Assembly: GCA_038277395.1 (NCBI GenBank)
Contig: CM076196.1
Location: 32,505,935-32,569,934, forward strand
Direction of reading: 5' to 3'
DNA: 64,000 nt
From: Dryocosmus kuriphilus
Taxonomy: Eukaryota; Arthropoda; Insecta; Hymenoptera; Cynipidae
Numbering within the stretch: the stretch's first letter is position 1; each line of letters opens with the position of its first letter. Of the stretch, positions 1 to 11,911 are shown piece by piece. A model generated the notes under the pieces. The model searched no databases. It saw nothing but the letters and a program-made list of their open reading frames with translations, and was not told where the DNA came from. Both the position numbers and the translations under genes were made by a program.

Positions 1-189
1 GAAAATGTGTGGAGTGTCGTTAAGATAAAATTTGCAGGAAGGCGTGTATTCACCCTCAAGCAGCTCTCTCGACGAATTAGAGAGGTATGGCGCTCTCTAT
101 CTTCAGAATATTCCGAAAAACTAGTCGAGAGCATGCCCAGAATGTGACAGGCCATTATCCAGAATAACGGCAATTGGGCGGTTTATTAA
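1..189 (+). pseudogene. Tc1/mariner transposase, C-terminal remnant
   Basis: Frame 1 from the window edge reads ENVWSVVK, then TLKQLSRRI, then LVESMPRM, ending at TAA 187-189. ENVW/SVVK followed about 40 residues later by a SMPRR-like stretch is the usual C-terminal end of Tc1-like transposases; the E is the expected third acidic catalytic residue. A TGA at 148-150 interrupts the frame where the family normally has an Arg or Cys codon, so the copy is inactive. The N-terminal part lies outside the window. Family assignment is by motif and the superfamily is fairly sure. Confidence 0.75.
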
Positions 190-924
190 GGAGAGTTAGT
201 CCTAATTTTTAAAGCGTTTTTTCATGGAAAAAAAGAAAAATGAAGTTTTCTTTGAAACTTTTCGAGAAAACGCGTACACTGTCTTGTGGAACAGACGTAG
301 CTAATAATGAAGGGGGTGCATCCATATATCACCTGATTGATTTTTGGCTGATCTTAGACCTCCCTCCTCTTGAGGCTGTACGTGACTTTCTAGTTGACCA
401 ACCCCTAAAAAGAAATAATAAATTACGAATTATAAAATAAAATCTTAACAATATTTCGCTCTAGTGTTTGATTTATAAATGAAATATTAATATGCACTAA
501 GTAAACGTAAGATGGATACCGCATTATTCTTTATACTTTACCGAATCGCGAACGATATCTGTGGTTTTTTTTTAATTCAAGAAGAAAAAAGTAATGTTTG
601 CAGAGAATGGTGCACACTATTAACAATTTTTTTGATTTAATATATTTTAGGCTTGAAGAATAGTTTGATTTTTATAATGATGGAATAATGTTTTAACTAT
701 CAAAATATCAAGTTTTCTTGTTTCAAGTTGCAATTGCAATTAATGTTGCAAACTTTATATTCACACCAGCGAATCTTCCATTCATTTATCAAAACTTTTT
801 TCTACATAATTTTTCTTGCACGAAGAAAATTTTCAAACGATTTGATTTTATATCCCAATTTCTCTAATAAACTGATTTATTTACTGCAGATTAAAAATAA
901 TTAGGGAACAAGGATATAATAAGT
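190..924. other. AT-rich intergenic stretch, no gene seen
   Basis: Homopolymer-rich, AT-rich sequence with no convincing coding region, RNA gene or clear repeat. The first part may be the 3' flank or terminal inverted repeat of the Tc1-type remnant, but its partner lies outside the window. Confidence 0.4.
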
Positions 925-2305
925 GTGTTATCTGCCGTGATTTGGAAGAGCACAGTTTACTGCAAAATGAAAGAAGCCGAGAAAATCGACGAAATATGTT
1001 AGAATCTTTATTTGCGTGTATCGTGGATTGTAATTCATTTTCTGAACTGTTTTGAATTTTTAATATGATCTTTTCATTATTGCGAAAAAATTGGGGTAAA
1101 ACGCATTTCAGGGTACCACCATATGCCTGACGCCCAGGCCGACCTTTTCTATTGTTTTGTGTCCCGACTCGGACCCTACTCGAGCTCGAGCTGGACGAGG
1201 CGGTGTAGTGCTCAACCGGAGGCTACTGTGTATTTGAACGTTGGACAAATCCACTTGTCGTTGGGCTTGAAGTGGGCTTAAAATCGCTGCGGTTTAATTG
1301 AGATAGAAAGGGGCTTGATTGGGCTTCAAGTGGGCTTTAAATTGCTGCAGTTTAATTGAGCTGGAAAGGGGCTTGGTTGGGCTTAAACGAGCCTCAGTCT
1401 CGACCTCCATGGTGGTGTGGAACAGAGCCATTTAAATTTTAAAGGTATGTTTCATGTACCATCGCAACGTACGCAGCACCCTGCTGATAGAAAATGTCAG
1501 GATATTCTCAGGTGTGTTCTCAGGACGATTTCAGCCATTTTTCAGGCTCGAATTGGATGATTTCGCCTCTAAAGATAGTCTGAGGTCTAAGAGATTTGGG
1601 ATTTACGAGCCTTCAGGCCATTTAAAAGCCCTACCTGCATCTTTAAAAACTGTTACCTGAGAGCCTGCGTCTCAGAAACTTCTCTGACCTAAGAATCTCC
1701 AGACATTTTCCAGTGATTTTAAATCGGTAGGGTAGCCACCGGTTGAGCACCACAACGCCTCGTCCAGTTCGAGCTCGAGTAGGGTCCGAGTCGGGACACA
1801 AAATAATAGAAAAGGTCGGCCTGGGCGACAGGTAGACGGTGGTACCTTGACTTGCGTTTCACCCAAAAATTGTTTAAAAACGTTAATTAATTATTTAAAA
1901 TGCATTTAACGGTGTTGATTGGTATGCTGAAATTCGGGAAACGCCGTAACCGACAGTTACGCTCTTCGAATTATACGGACCTCAGAAACAGGCCTGCCCG
2001 TGATTTAGGAAAACGCCGTTTACGCGGCTTAGAACTGAAGCCTTTAAGATGAAAAGATAGAGAAAGATAAATACAAATGAAAGAATCATTTAAGAATTTT
2101 GAAAGACAAACAGTGATATATCGCCTCATGCGGCCAAACATGAACCTCCAGTCCAAAAATTACGCAATATTTTTTTTGTTATTAACAATTTTTAAAAATG
2201 ATTTTAATAATAAGATTTATCTTTCTTTCACCATTCCAACTATATAAAAACTCATTTTTCGAATTTTTGCAGTAAACGGTGTTTATCCAAATCACGGCAG
2301 TTATA
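925..2305. repeat. Outer inverted repeat pair enclosing a MITE
   Basis: About 40 bp at 925-968 (containing TCTGCCGTGATTTGG and CAGTTTACTGCAAAA) recur in inverted orientation at 2266-2305. They enclose the 1098-1862 element and look like the ends of an older non-autonomous element into which the inner one inserted. No coding capacity is seen. The ends are imperfect, so the boundaries are approximate. Confidence 0.45.
1098..1862. mobile_element. Non-autonomous inverted-repeat element (MITE-like)
   Basis: About 120 bp at 1098-1225 (GGTACCACC, GGCCGACCTTTTCTATT, GTCCCGACTCGGACCCTACTCGAGCTCGAG) pair with the inverted copy at 1735-1862. The interior holds two 58-bp direct repeats at about 1263-1378 (GGGCTT-AAGTGGGCTT motif) and no transposase. 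A target duplication was not convincingly identified. Confidence 0.65.
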
Positions 2306-2310
2306 ATTTG

Positions 2311-2856
2311 TATATATGTCAGTGTATATTATATATTATTGTATTTTATTATACATTGTTATATATTACCATTAGAATGAGGGAAAAATACTAAGATAAA
2401 GAACAGAGCAGCAGTGATGGTCGTCATTTTCTTTAAATAGAGCAAACTTTTTTATGTAGAAATTTCCTTAACACTGTAGCTAATAATAAGTATTTTACAA
2501 TATGTACAGACTACAGTAATCTCGCTAACTTGCCAAGAGTGTACTGTATATTGTTCGTCATTCTAAATTAATTATCATCTTCTTAGCACGAATTGGAGGG
2601 GAAAAGCTTCTTTTACTAAAATGTTTGTCTTTCATAACTCTGTTTCTTCTACTCGAAGACCTCAAATAAGTATATCCAATTTACGGTATTTACTCAATTT
2701 AGAGAGACTCAGATTTCATTAGGCAGCGGAAAGATAAATACAATGGTAAAATTTGTTTCTAATAAAAATACTGCCAACAGCTTTTATCGTACAATTCAAG
2801 AAACAATTTTTATTCCTTAATGAATATATATCATATAATAAATAATTATTTTCAGA
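2311..2856. other. AT-rich stretch, nothing recognised
   Basis: No coding region, RNA gene or clear repeat is visible. It ends in a pyrimidine-rich tract and TTTTCAG that could serve as a splice acceptor for the exon-like block that follows. Confidence 0.35.
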
Positions 2857-3862
2857 ATCAGCAAGCTCTATTCTATCAAGCTATCGAGAGTCAAACACTG
2901 CCAGAATCTAGAACTGATATTAAAATATCTTCGCCCCAATGCTTCGTAAAACTCAGGTAATTAATCATTATAATTCTGGGAGTAATTTGACAATAAACAG
3001 TATTGATGTAGAATTGAAGATGAAATGAAAATTAATTTCTTTTGTATTCTCCTTTTTAAATAGGTTTCCAGTATCGGACATAAGAACTCTGCACGACATG
3101 AATCGCGTTCCCTGGTCGAAGCGATCTATGCATCTAGACTGCGCAACTTTTAAGCAAATAGACACCAAGATCTATTCTTCAATGGAAAGTCAATCTCATC
3201 ATCTAGCAAGGCACGATGTTCAGTATCTTTTTTTGCTCCTAACGTACACTGAGGCAGATTCGGATATTCCAGTCGAGATCGGAAAAGCCTTCGCAGATGA
3301 AGAATCCGTTGACCCAGAATCGTTATCACAGTTTATCATAAACGTCTCGGGGGACCTCTGGAGGACAGTTCCGAAGAGGAACCAGAATCAAGTTTAGATG
3401 ACACTCTGGAGAATTTGGAAAACGCCGCGAGACACGAGCCCTCGCCTTGTAGTTGAAAAAAGAATAATTCACGAATCTGATACTCCTCATGCTAAGTCTC
3501 AAGCTCAGAGAGAAAGAAACGACCCCGAGAACAGGTAAATTGGTAAATTTTTGATACTTTATTAAAAGATTTTAAATTTGAGACTTCTTGACAAACTTAT
3601 GTGCTTTTAGGGAAGGTGAGGAGCTTATAACCTCGCAGAAAATCGGCAAGAGATGCTCGAGTTTATCGAGGAAGGAACTCGCGGATCTAGAATTCAGTTG
3701 GAAGTTGGTCTGCCTTACACCTCCATCTTCCATCTCCTTTTGCGGAAACCTTCTGCTTCATGGCCAATATACACAACTGCCGAATGTCGAAACCAACCCG
3801 AGTTTCCAAAAGCGGACAGTCTAAAATGGACAACAAGGCGAGCATATTTGGAGACTCGGTGA
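2857..3862 (+). pseudogene. Exon-like remnant of an unrecognised gene
   Basis: Three coding-like blocks have splice-like borders: about 2857-2954 (preceded by TTTTCAG, followed by GTAATT), about 3064-3536 (preceded by TTTAAATAG, followed by GTAAAT) and from about 3611 (preceded by TGCTTTTAG). The middle block is open from 3098 for 99 codons (PWSKRSMHLDCATFKQIDTK region), then meets a stop at 3395-3397 before the putative donor. The third block is open in two overlapping frames. I recognise no domain. It could be a decayed host gene, a captured exon set or a spliced transposon gene; splice sites this short also arise by chance. Confidence 0.25.
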
Positions 3863-3935
3863 TGCGACGCTTTCTCCGTGGCTGCCTAATTCGCAAACGC
3901 TATTAACAGCATCAGATCCAGACATTACCAAACTG

Positions 3936-4379
3936 CCCTGGTGAAAGTTTCGGAATGGACTTGAGTCCATTTGAATCTAAACAACACCGAATGATTACGT
4001 ATGAATGCGAAATCTATTTCCGAAGCACGGACTCAATCAGAATCGAAGGAAAATCGATTCCGAATGAGTCCGTTCGATTACGATCCATTCCTCTTGAGTC
4101 CGAATTATTCTCTGCAAGTTCATTACAATTTATTCCGTGTAAGTCCGAAGAAACTTTTCATTCCATTTGACACCGTTTGTCTCCGTTAGACAAAGACATT
4201 CATTCCGAATGGCATCGAATGATTTCGACCTTGAATCCGACTGGTTCCGAACATGGTCAATCGAATTCACTCGGACTCAAGTAGACTAAATCGGACTCAT
4301 TCGGAAACAGATTCCGCATTCGCGCGGAATCAAATGGATTCAAATTGGATTCCGTTTAGGTCCGAAACCTCCACCAGGG
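3936..4379. mobile_element. MITE rich in GGACTC/TTCGG motifs
   Basis: CCCTGGTG(A)AAGTTTCGGA at 3936 is matched by the inverted end TCCGAAACCTCCACCAGGG finishing at 4379. The interior is built of degenerate TCCGAATGAGTCCG/CGGACTCATTCGG motifs in both orientations, which explains the spurious open frames there. About 440 bp, no coding capacity. Confidence 0.6.
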
Positions 4380-5442
4380 TGGGGTTTACAGAACTGACGC
4401 CGGAGCAAATATCAAATCGACGGAAAGAGACATGCATCCAGGCTGTAAAGTTTCTTTCTCTTCTTTCTTTAATATTGCATTCTGCTACCCTATAGCTCCA
4501 AATTAGTGGCGCAGACTCATAATTAAAAACAGAATGTTGAAAATTAAATTTCGTTAAAACTTGGAAGAGAACAAAATTAAATTACATTCAAAATTTGAAG
4601 AGTTTAAAATTGAAAAAAATGTAAATTTGGAGCATTTTAAATTAAAAAGCAATTCAAACTTCAAAGAGTTTTAAATTAAAGTTTGATACACATACGAAAA
4701 TATATTTAAAATAAAAAAAGCTCATTTTTTAAAAACGTTTCAAAGTATAATGTTACTATAATCTGAAACTGAATAATAAAACGCAAGTTTTTAAACCATC
4801 ATAGCTAAATTTTAATTTCTTTTGATAACTTTTTTAATTAAAAAGCATCTCAGTTTTAATTTATAACTTGATTTAATTTACTTGCAAATATTATATTAGA
4901 TTGATATCTGAAGTTTAATTTCGGAACGTTCGATATTCGACAGGTACCCAAAATTAAATTTCTTCTAAATTCAAGATATTCAAAAATAAATTTTATTCAA
5001 AATTACAAGAGTCCGAAATTGGAATGAAATCTAAATTATTGAAAATATAAATCTCGAAAGAAGACTTACAATGTGAATTAAGATTAATTTATAATTGTTA
5101 TTATTATTCTTTTCAAATTCGGAATACTTCATATTTTGAGGAAAATATGAAGTATTAAATTTCTTTCAAACCAGGAAGCATATGACAATAAATTGCTTCA
5201 AAATTTGGAAAAGTTCAAACTTGAAATAAAATTCAAATTTTAAGTGTTTTAAATTAAAACTAAATTTTACTTGAAACAGTTTTAAATTGAAGTTCGATCT
5301 ACATTTTACAATATTAAACAAAATTTTAAATCGTTTAAAATTGAATGGCATTTATTCAAAAAAAATTAAAAATTAAAATGCCATGCAAACTTGTAATTCC
5401 CAGAAAACAAAACATGGAAGTCTACGAAAATAAATTGCTTCT
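4380..5442. repeat. Degenerate A/T-rich low-complexity repeats
   Basis: About 1 kb of loosely repeated 20-30 bp units such as AATTTGAAGAGTTTTAAATTAAA. No gene is seen. It forms the target into which the half-LINE inserted. Confidence 0.5.
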
Positions 5443-7455
5443 AAATTTAGAAGCTTTTTTTTTTTTTTTTTTGAGGGAGAAGGAAATGCATTACTGCACA
5501 ACGTGTGGGGCTCTTCCGGCAAGCCGGCCCTACCCACTAAAACCTCCTCCCTTTCTTCTTGGCATTGATCTCCCCAGAACCGCTTTCGCATTACTTCGGG
5601 GGTTGCCGTTTTCTACGCTGACTCCAGCGTCTTCCTCTGTCCTGCTAACCTAGGGTTTCCTCCTGGCTGTTGTCGGCAGACGGCGACTAACCAGGTTCTG
5701 GCATTCCACCGCCTTGTGCCCCTCTTCGTAGCATCTTCTGCAGCATTTGCTGCGGTCTTCCGCTGTACACTCTCGGGCAACATGTCCAAGAGTGTGGCAC
5801 CTGTAGCACCGGGCTTCTGCGCTATGCGCCTTAACCCGGCAGCTAACCCACCCGACCTTCAGTCGAGCAGCCTTCTCCAGTTTGGCAGCAGCTACATCAT
5901 CCAGCTCCACGAAAGCTAGGATGCAACCTCTGTTGCTTCTCTTGGTGAGTTTCACCCTCGGTGGAAAGCCAAGGTCGTCTCCCAGGGCCACCCTCACTGC
6001 CTCCTCCACATCCGCTGTCTCCGCGGTCTCTACCAAGTCGTAGACCACGATCTGGTTTCTTGGGACGAGGTGACGTACAATCCCGCCTTCTCCAAGAACC
6101 TTTAAAATGGCCTCACCAAAGTGCTGCCTCTCTTCCTCCTTTGCTCCCACCTCGATGAAGACATCTCCAGTCCTGGTCTGCCTGATTGACTTGACGGTAA
6201 CGCCATGATCTTCAGGCCTGACCTTCTTTTGGATATCCTTCAGGACATCCGCGTATTTCATCCCCGGGGCAAGCCGAATGGTCACAGCTTCCCCGGGGAT
6301 TCTCCTCTTCTTTCTCTTCGGCTCTCCTTCGCCTTTATCGAGCGCGTTGTCCCTTCGTGGTGCAGCCTCTTCCGGCTTATTCTATTTTTCCGGCCTCTCT
6401 TTCTTGCTTCTCCTTCTTGTGACCTTAGCCCATGTTGATTCCTCCTGGGTCCTGGTCTTCTTTGTGACCTGCTTCTCAGCTCCGGATCCGCTGGGCGGAC
6501 TGAGGGTCGCCTCCCTCTCCCGTTTGCGCGTCTCCGTCGCTTCCGACGGCTTTGTCTGCGGCTCCGTTTGCGTAGAAACGGAAGCCGCCCTCTCCTTAAA
6601 GGTGGAACTCAGGAAAGACTTCTCCTTGCGCTCCTTACCAATCTTCTGATTCATGAGTGTGTGCATCGCTTCCTTGTAGCCCTCCATCTCAATATTGAGG
6701 CTTCTATAAGCATACCCCGTTATGCGCATTTCCGCTTGCGTTTTCTCCACTCTGCTTTAGTACCTTCTTCAGCAGCTCACGTACCCTTTTGTGGTGTTCT
6801 TTTAAATTCTCCTGTGATTTGGCGACGGATCTTTTCATCTCAGCAACTTCCGTCGTGAACGGCCTCCGTTTTTCTTCAACCACGTCGAAGCTGTTGCTGA
6901 AATCCAGCTCCTCTTCGACGTTGGTATCCTTCCTCCCACTCCGTTTTCCTTGTTGATTAGCCATGTTAACAGGTTCACCAGCGCATCGTGCGTGGAGGGG
7001 CGGGCCGAAATAGTTGGGAGCGGGTATACCCTCGGATCGAAATCCTACCCCAGTACTCTGGGGCCCAGCCTTCGTTTAACCGGTCCCGGAATGCACGGAC
7101 GGACCGGACTCGCCCAGAGCACTGCAGATTCCGATCCCTGCAGCCACCACGCACTCTCCGATCAAGGCCCGAAGAGGCTGACTCCAGATGCCCGATCGTA
7201 GCTTACACCTCGGCAGAGCAAGCTCACAGCAGCCCCCACCCCAAGCCAGCGGAAAAACCGGGCATGGTTTGGAGCACTCCCAGTAGGCTGCGACCGTCAC
7301 CAATCGTGTGTTTGGTCCGCGGGGCCTATCTTATTTCAGTTCTACCCTCTGTTTCCAGCGAGCATTCCCCTATCCGCCACCTGGGGACGCGCCAAGTAGG
7401 GGTAACACCTCCCCTCCACCGCAGACAACTACGGTGGTCCTTGGAAATTTAGAAG
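5443..7455 (-). mobile_element. ORF1-only non-LTR retrotransposon (half-LINE) with target duplication
   Basis: On the minus strand the element runs from about 7444 to a poly(A) of about 16 nt ending at 5454. An 11-bp direct repeat AAATTTAGAAG flanks it at 7445-7455 and 5443-5453, a typical LINE target duplication. It has a GC-rich 5' leader, an ORF1 (gag-like) region, then directly a GC-rich 3' tail and poly(A). No endonuclease or reverse transcriptase is present, and there is only about 180 bp between the end of ORF1 and the poly(A). It is therefore an internally deleted R1/Jockey-type element comparable in layout to mammalian HAL1. Clade assignment is inference. Confidence 0.75.
5650..6964 (-). 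pseudogene. LINE ORF1 gag-like protein, frameshifted
   Basis: The frames together cover one gag-like ORF1. The N-terminal part starts at 6964 (MANQQGKRSGRK; coiled-coil-like charged region to about 6704), a middle Lys/Glu/Arg-rich part lies at 6750-6382, and a C-terminal part of 211 residues at 6285-5650 has two zinc knuckles, CYRCHTLGHVAREC and CCRRCYEEGHKAVEC (about residues 160-195). Such CCHC knuckles bind RNA in R1/Jockey/I-clade ORF1 proteins. At least two frame changes (about 6750 and 6290-6380) break it. The GC content is much higher than that of the surrounding DNA, as expected for an inserted LINE. Confidence 0.75.
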
Positions 7456-8044
7456 ATTAGTGTGGAATCGAAATAGCACCGACAGTCGGAAGTTTCGATA
7501 TTACGATAATTATATTTCATCGAAATTCTCTGACAGTTTAGAATTAATTCATTAAAAATTTGAAAGCACTTAAAATGAAAATTCAGAGAAAGCTGTGAGT
7601 GTTTTCAATTAAAATTAATTCTAAATTATTGAACTTATTTTCAATTGAAATTAAATCTTAATTAAAAATAGATTGTGGTCTTTGGCCTTGAAATTAAGAT
7701 TTTTTAAAATAAATAATTCCTTATTTAAAATACACTCGCCGATGCATTTCGTCATGCTATCATGGCCTTCTCAGGACTGGAAAATATATAGTAGATAACA
7801 AGAAAACATCGAAGCAGAGATTTTTGGAAAAGGTGTTTACAAAGCTGGTAGCTTATCATCATAAAGAGTTACAAAAGTTTTTCCATTGTTACAAAATTTC
7901 CGTTAGGAATCAAAAAATTTGTATTAAAAAGTTGAAATTTTAGGTTAACTCTAGAATAGAAACAAAACACAAACTCGAAGGGTTAAGAAAATTATTTACT
8001 TACAGAAAATTTTGAATTTCAGGTTGAGTTCCATTTTTATGCAA

Positions 8045-8362
8045 TAAAACTTCTAAAAATAAGATAGACCACATGGTCATAGTTCACTTACAAAAAAGGA
8101 GGTTAGGAACTGAAGTTTAACTGTAGTTAATATTTGAAGTCGCGAAATGATTGAATGATATCGTGGTATATAATCAAAATGTCTTCAGTGTCGGATCTAA
8201 AATGAAGGTAGTATTAATTTTAGATCCGACACTGAAAACGTTTCGATATATCATTCAATCATTTCGAGACTTCAAATATTAACTACAGCTAACTTCAGTT
8301 CCTAACCTCCTTTTTTGTGTGTAGACCATGACCATGTGATTTATCCTATTTTTTAGAATTTG
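8045..8362. repeat. Long palindrome (hairpin-forming)
   Basis: 8045-8204 and 8205-8362 are near-complementary over about 150 bp (CACATGGTCAT, AAAAAAGGAGGTTAGGAACTG, TTTTAGATCCGACACTGAA motifs), with only a short loop near 8200. It would fold into a single long hairpin if transcribed. It is either a MITE inserted in the foldback centre or part of that element. Confidence 0.7.
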
Positions 8363-9102
8363 TGTATTTTTAAGAAAGTTCAGCTAGTATGAATAGAATT
8401 AGGCCCAGGAAATATGTCTAAAAGCAAATGCTCCCCAATTCTGAGTAGATTTAAGATGTTTAATGTAATTTACAATCTTAGTGCGAGTTTGGGAATACAG
8501 TCTCAGTCTTCGACCCTGCTAAACTTTCCAACGTCATATAATTTACGAGTTTACTAGCAAGACGTGACAATGTCTACATTCCAGTAGATTAAATCCAGGG
8601 CCCTGTCTATAAGTCCTTTATTGAACTTCACCATTCAGAAACCCAAGCGAGGATTCTTCATTATCCTCGGTTTTTCCTAGAGCCGACAAACAGATGTCTT
8701 CTACACCTACAGTTTCTGTCTGCGTCACTGTCAACCAATCATAACGACTATTTTGGGTCAAAAAGGGACCCGCCCTGGCTGCTCTGGTCATTGTAATTTC
8801 TCGGCGTGGTCGTAAGAAAAGTTTCCCAAAAACAGTCTTGTATTGCAAGGAATAAAACCGTCTTTTAGTTTAATAACAAACTCCGTGTGAACAAATCTTT
8901 ATTTTTCCTTATGCATAAACAGGAACTCAACCTGAAATTATAACTTTTCTGTAAGTAAATAATTTTCTTAAGCTTTCGATTAGTTTAACTACCTTCATTA
9001 TAGAAAAAATACCAGAATTTTGTGTTTCTATTCTAGAGTTAACCTAAAATGTCAACTTTTTAATACAAATCTTTTCATTCCTAACGGAAATTTCATAACA
9101 AT

Positions 9103-10758
9103 TGAAACAGGTATAAAGTCCCTTTCATAATAGTAAACCGTAAAGTAAGACAGAGAGACGACAAATTAAATTTACAGGCGTTAAATAAGGACGACGGACT
9201 GGACTAAATACCAGCGCAATAAGCACATCTATATCGGCTACTGGGTCACTGGGGAAAATCAATAGACGCGCGCGCAATCAAGACCCGAAAGAAGGGGGGC
9301 CAGCGTTACCAAGCCGAACTGGTAGCACTCGGTGAACAGGAACGATCGAGTAAATCACCCAGATTTCAACCATCGGGAGAGGCAGCGGTCTAAATCGCAT
9401 TTTTAAAAGTGAATTGACCTTAATTTGTTGCCTACTGGGGTCAAGGGTGAGGCATACCAATTCTCCTTTTGGCAGAAGTGAAAGTTCTCCCTCAACCAGG
9501 AACACCACCTGGGGCTCGAGAACCATCACTTCAATTGCGAAAGGCGAATTGAAAGTGTTTCAATTTTGATTTCAGTAAGGAGGCCGTTCGAGAGAATAAC
9601 GACCTTTGAATTGGCAAAGCCTCTGTTGGTTCCTCAATCAAGCCCAGTGCATGGAGCTCAACCAACAAGGCCATTACAATTCAAAAGGTCATAAAATTAT
9701 TGACTCGAAGTTAGTCCCGTTGTGCGCTTTGTAGGTCACGAAAACCTATGGCGAAACAAAGCCCAGCATGGAATTCGTGATTTGTGAGCGTACTTCATTG
9801 AGCACAAATTAAGGAAGGAGTCATTTGAACATTTCACTGCCAAGTAAGAGATTCTTGCTTGAAGAATTGTGGAATTTTGGTGTAGGAAAGCGAATTGGTA
9901 TTTTGTGCCGACATAGCACCTCAGCTCGGACAAAACGAAGGTTCTCTTGATCAGTAAAATTTGAAAACACAAGTAAGGACTTATCCTGGTTGTTCCGGGA
10001 AATAAGGGAAAAATGTTATGAATTTTAAGGAAAACTCTTTAGAGTCGCACAAATTCACTGCGACTAGACCGAATTGCGTCACGCACATATTATCTAACTA
10101 CACTAACTCCACTGCGCTCTTGTGGATCCCACAATTCCGAATTTTTGTATTGACTAATCTTTCTTTTGGGCAACTTTCAAACGTCAGAACATCAATGAGT
10201 CGCTGCGCAGGCAAACTTCCTTTTTTTGAATCGTCCGCTGACGTTGAACTGAGAACCACGGAAAACTACATTAGCGAGGGATTTTTAATGAAAAACTACT
10301 TTCGCTTTCGAGACCTCCGTTTGAAAAATAGCAAGGAAATTAGACCACGTATAATGGGGGGAGGCCACCTGTTCTTGTTCCCCAGGTCTCGTTGTTGGTT
10401 AAATTGAATAATAGGGTGGTAAGGGCAAGTTTCAACGTCCTACCCGACCTCGATCCGATTTGTGTAATCGGACTCGAATTGTTGGACAGGACACATTAAA
10501 TGCAAATCGGAATAAAATCTTTAGCAATTCTCAATATTGCTGGAGAAATCTGAGATGCGACACTGCCATTAAAATCAACTCTAAAAAGTAAAATTTCACG
10601 CAAAATCAAAATTCCGCGAGGGGCAGAACTCGAAAAATGGAAAAATATCAAGTAGCTTGAAATATAAATCGTTATAAATCTCAGTTCAGCGCGGGGACAC
10701 GATTCGGAAAGGAAGTAATAAAAGGACTCAAATGACCCCAAAATTAAATAATGTTACA
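9103..10758. mobile_element. Solo-LTR-like element (family X), copy 1
   Basis: The unit begins TGAAACAGGTATAAAG and ends AATGTTACA, so it has TG...CA ends. It is flanked by a 4-bp duplication CAAT (9099-9102 and, after the nested hAT element, 11681-11684). The same unit recurs at 48613-50310 and 56749-58458 with its own 4-bp duplication (AGCT/AGTT and AACT). On the minus strand a TATA-like CTATATAG-type box precedes an initiator-like sequence. I infer a solo LTR of a gypsy- or BEL-type retrotransposon. Open frames inside it look like chance: no motif is recognised. Confidence 0.6.
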
Positions 10759-11672
10759 CAGTGGCGGACTGGCCATGCATTGTTGGTCAGGGAACCCTGA
10801 CTGCGCCCCCCCTTGTTTAGCGCCCCCTAGGGCATATAAAAACGCCCAAAGAAGCTTATATTTTTCAAACAAATAAATATATTCTAGATTGCAAAGGAAA
10901 GAGTGAAAGGAATATCCAAGACCCATAATATCCCTGACTTGCACAAATGCACATGTATTACTAGTAATACATGTTTTCTCTGATTTGTTTTTCTCTTTTT
11001 CCTTTCCATTTTATACTTCTAAAGTACATTTATCTGTTTGAAAAGCTTGCATTTTACGAGAAGCCGGTTCATTTATAATTTTCTATTGGATTAGAAGTTT
11101 TATTTCCCTATGCACATCCGATTTAGATTTTTACATTTTTTCTTTACAACCACTTTATAACTAAATAGAAAAGTCTCTTACTTGATAGACTCATTCAAAT
11201 TATATAATCCAAATTCTAAAAAAATATATAGATTTCATACTTTTTCAGATTTATTTAGATCTTCCCGGCACAAATGACGTAGCATTTTCAGTCAGTTTGT
11301 GACATTTTTTTTAGCTAAATGTTGGTAAAACTGTTATTTTATGTTCAACTCGTTGACAGGTTCATGTTGATGTGATACTGATATGCGGTTTTTTTTACGA
11401 CAACTCATATATATTGAGTTCGTACAATTTTGAGCATTTTGTTGAATCTAGGTTGTACTATAAGTAACAGGCAAGTTATAAACAAAATTGATTTGTATAT
11501 ATAAGATTTAAGTATTCTGACATCATTATATGAATATAACCATAATGCGTTTGAGCTATAAATTCTTTTTCTACCCGCATGACTCTTTTTTTTTTATTTT
11601 TTTTTTTTTAGACAACTGGCGCCCCCAGAGGTCTGTTCCGTACCGCGCCCTCGGGTGTGCAGTCCGCCACTG
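10759..11672. mobile_element. Non-autonomous hAT-type element with 8-bp target duplication
   Basis: It starts CAGTGGCGGACTGG and ends with the inverted CAGTCCGCCACTG. It is flanked by perfect 8-bp direct repeats ATGTTACA at 10751-10758 and 11673-11680. Eight-base duplications and CAGTGGCG-type ends are typical of the hAT superfamily. It is 914 bp with no transposase, so mobilisation needs a helper. It landed exactly in the last 8 bp of the solo LTR. Confidence 0.85.
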
Positions 11673-11911
11673 ATGTTACACAATGGAAAAACTTTTGTAA
11701 CTCTTTATGATAGTAAGCTACCAGTTTTGTGAACACCTTTTCCAAAAATCTGTGCTTCGATGTTTTCTTGTTATCTACTATATATTTTCCAGTCCTGAGG
11801 AGGCCATGATAGCATGGCGAAATGCATCGACGAGTGTATTTTAAATAAAGAATTCTTTATTTTTAAAAATCTTAATTTCAAGACCAAAGACCACAATCTC
11901 TTTTTAATTAA

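Larger units (their letters stand above)
7659..11911. mobile_element. Foldback element Y, interrupted by a solo LTR and a hAT element
   Basis: The left arm 7659-8045 pairs with a right arm that now lies in two pieces, 8920-9102 and 11681-11911. Joining the pieces in the mind restores continuous pairing, so 9103-11680 is a later insertion. The element is about 1.67 kb without the insertion, with arms of about 385 bp, and its centre holds a second palindrome (8045-8362). About 8363-8900 holds no recognised gene. No transposase is seen. Confidence 0.65.

Noticed and set aside
5345..5653. Plus-strand frame over the poly(T) at 5458-5473
   Set aside because: It reads the antisense of the half-LINE 3' tail and poly(A); a shadow.
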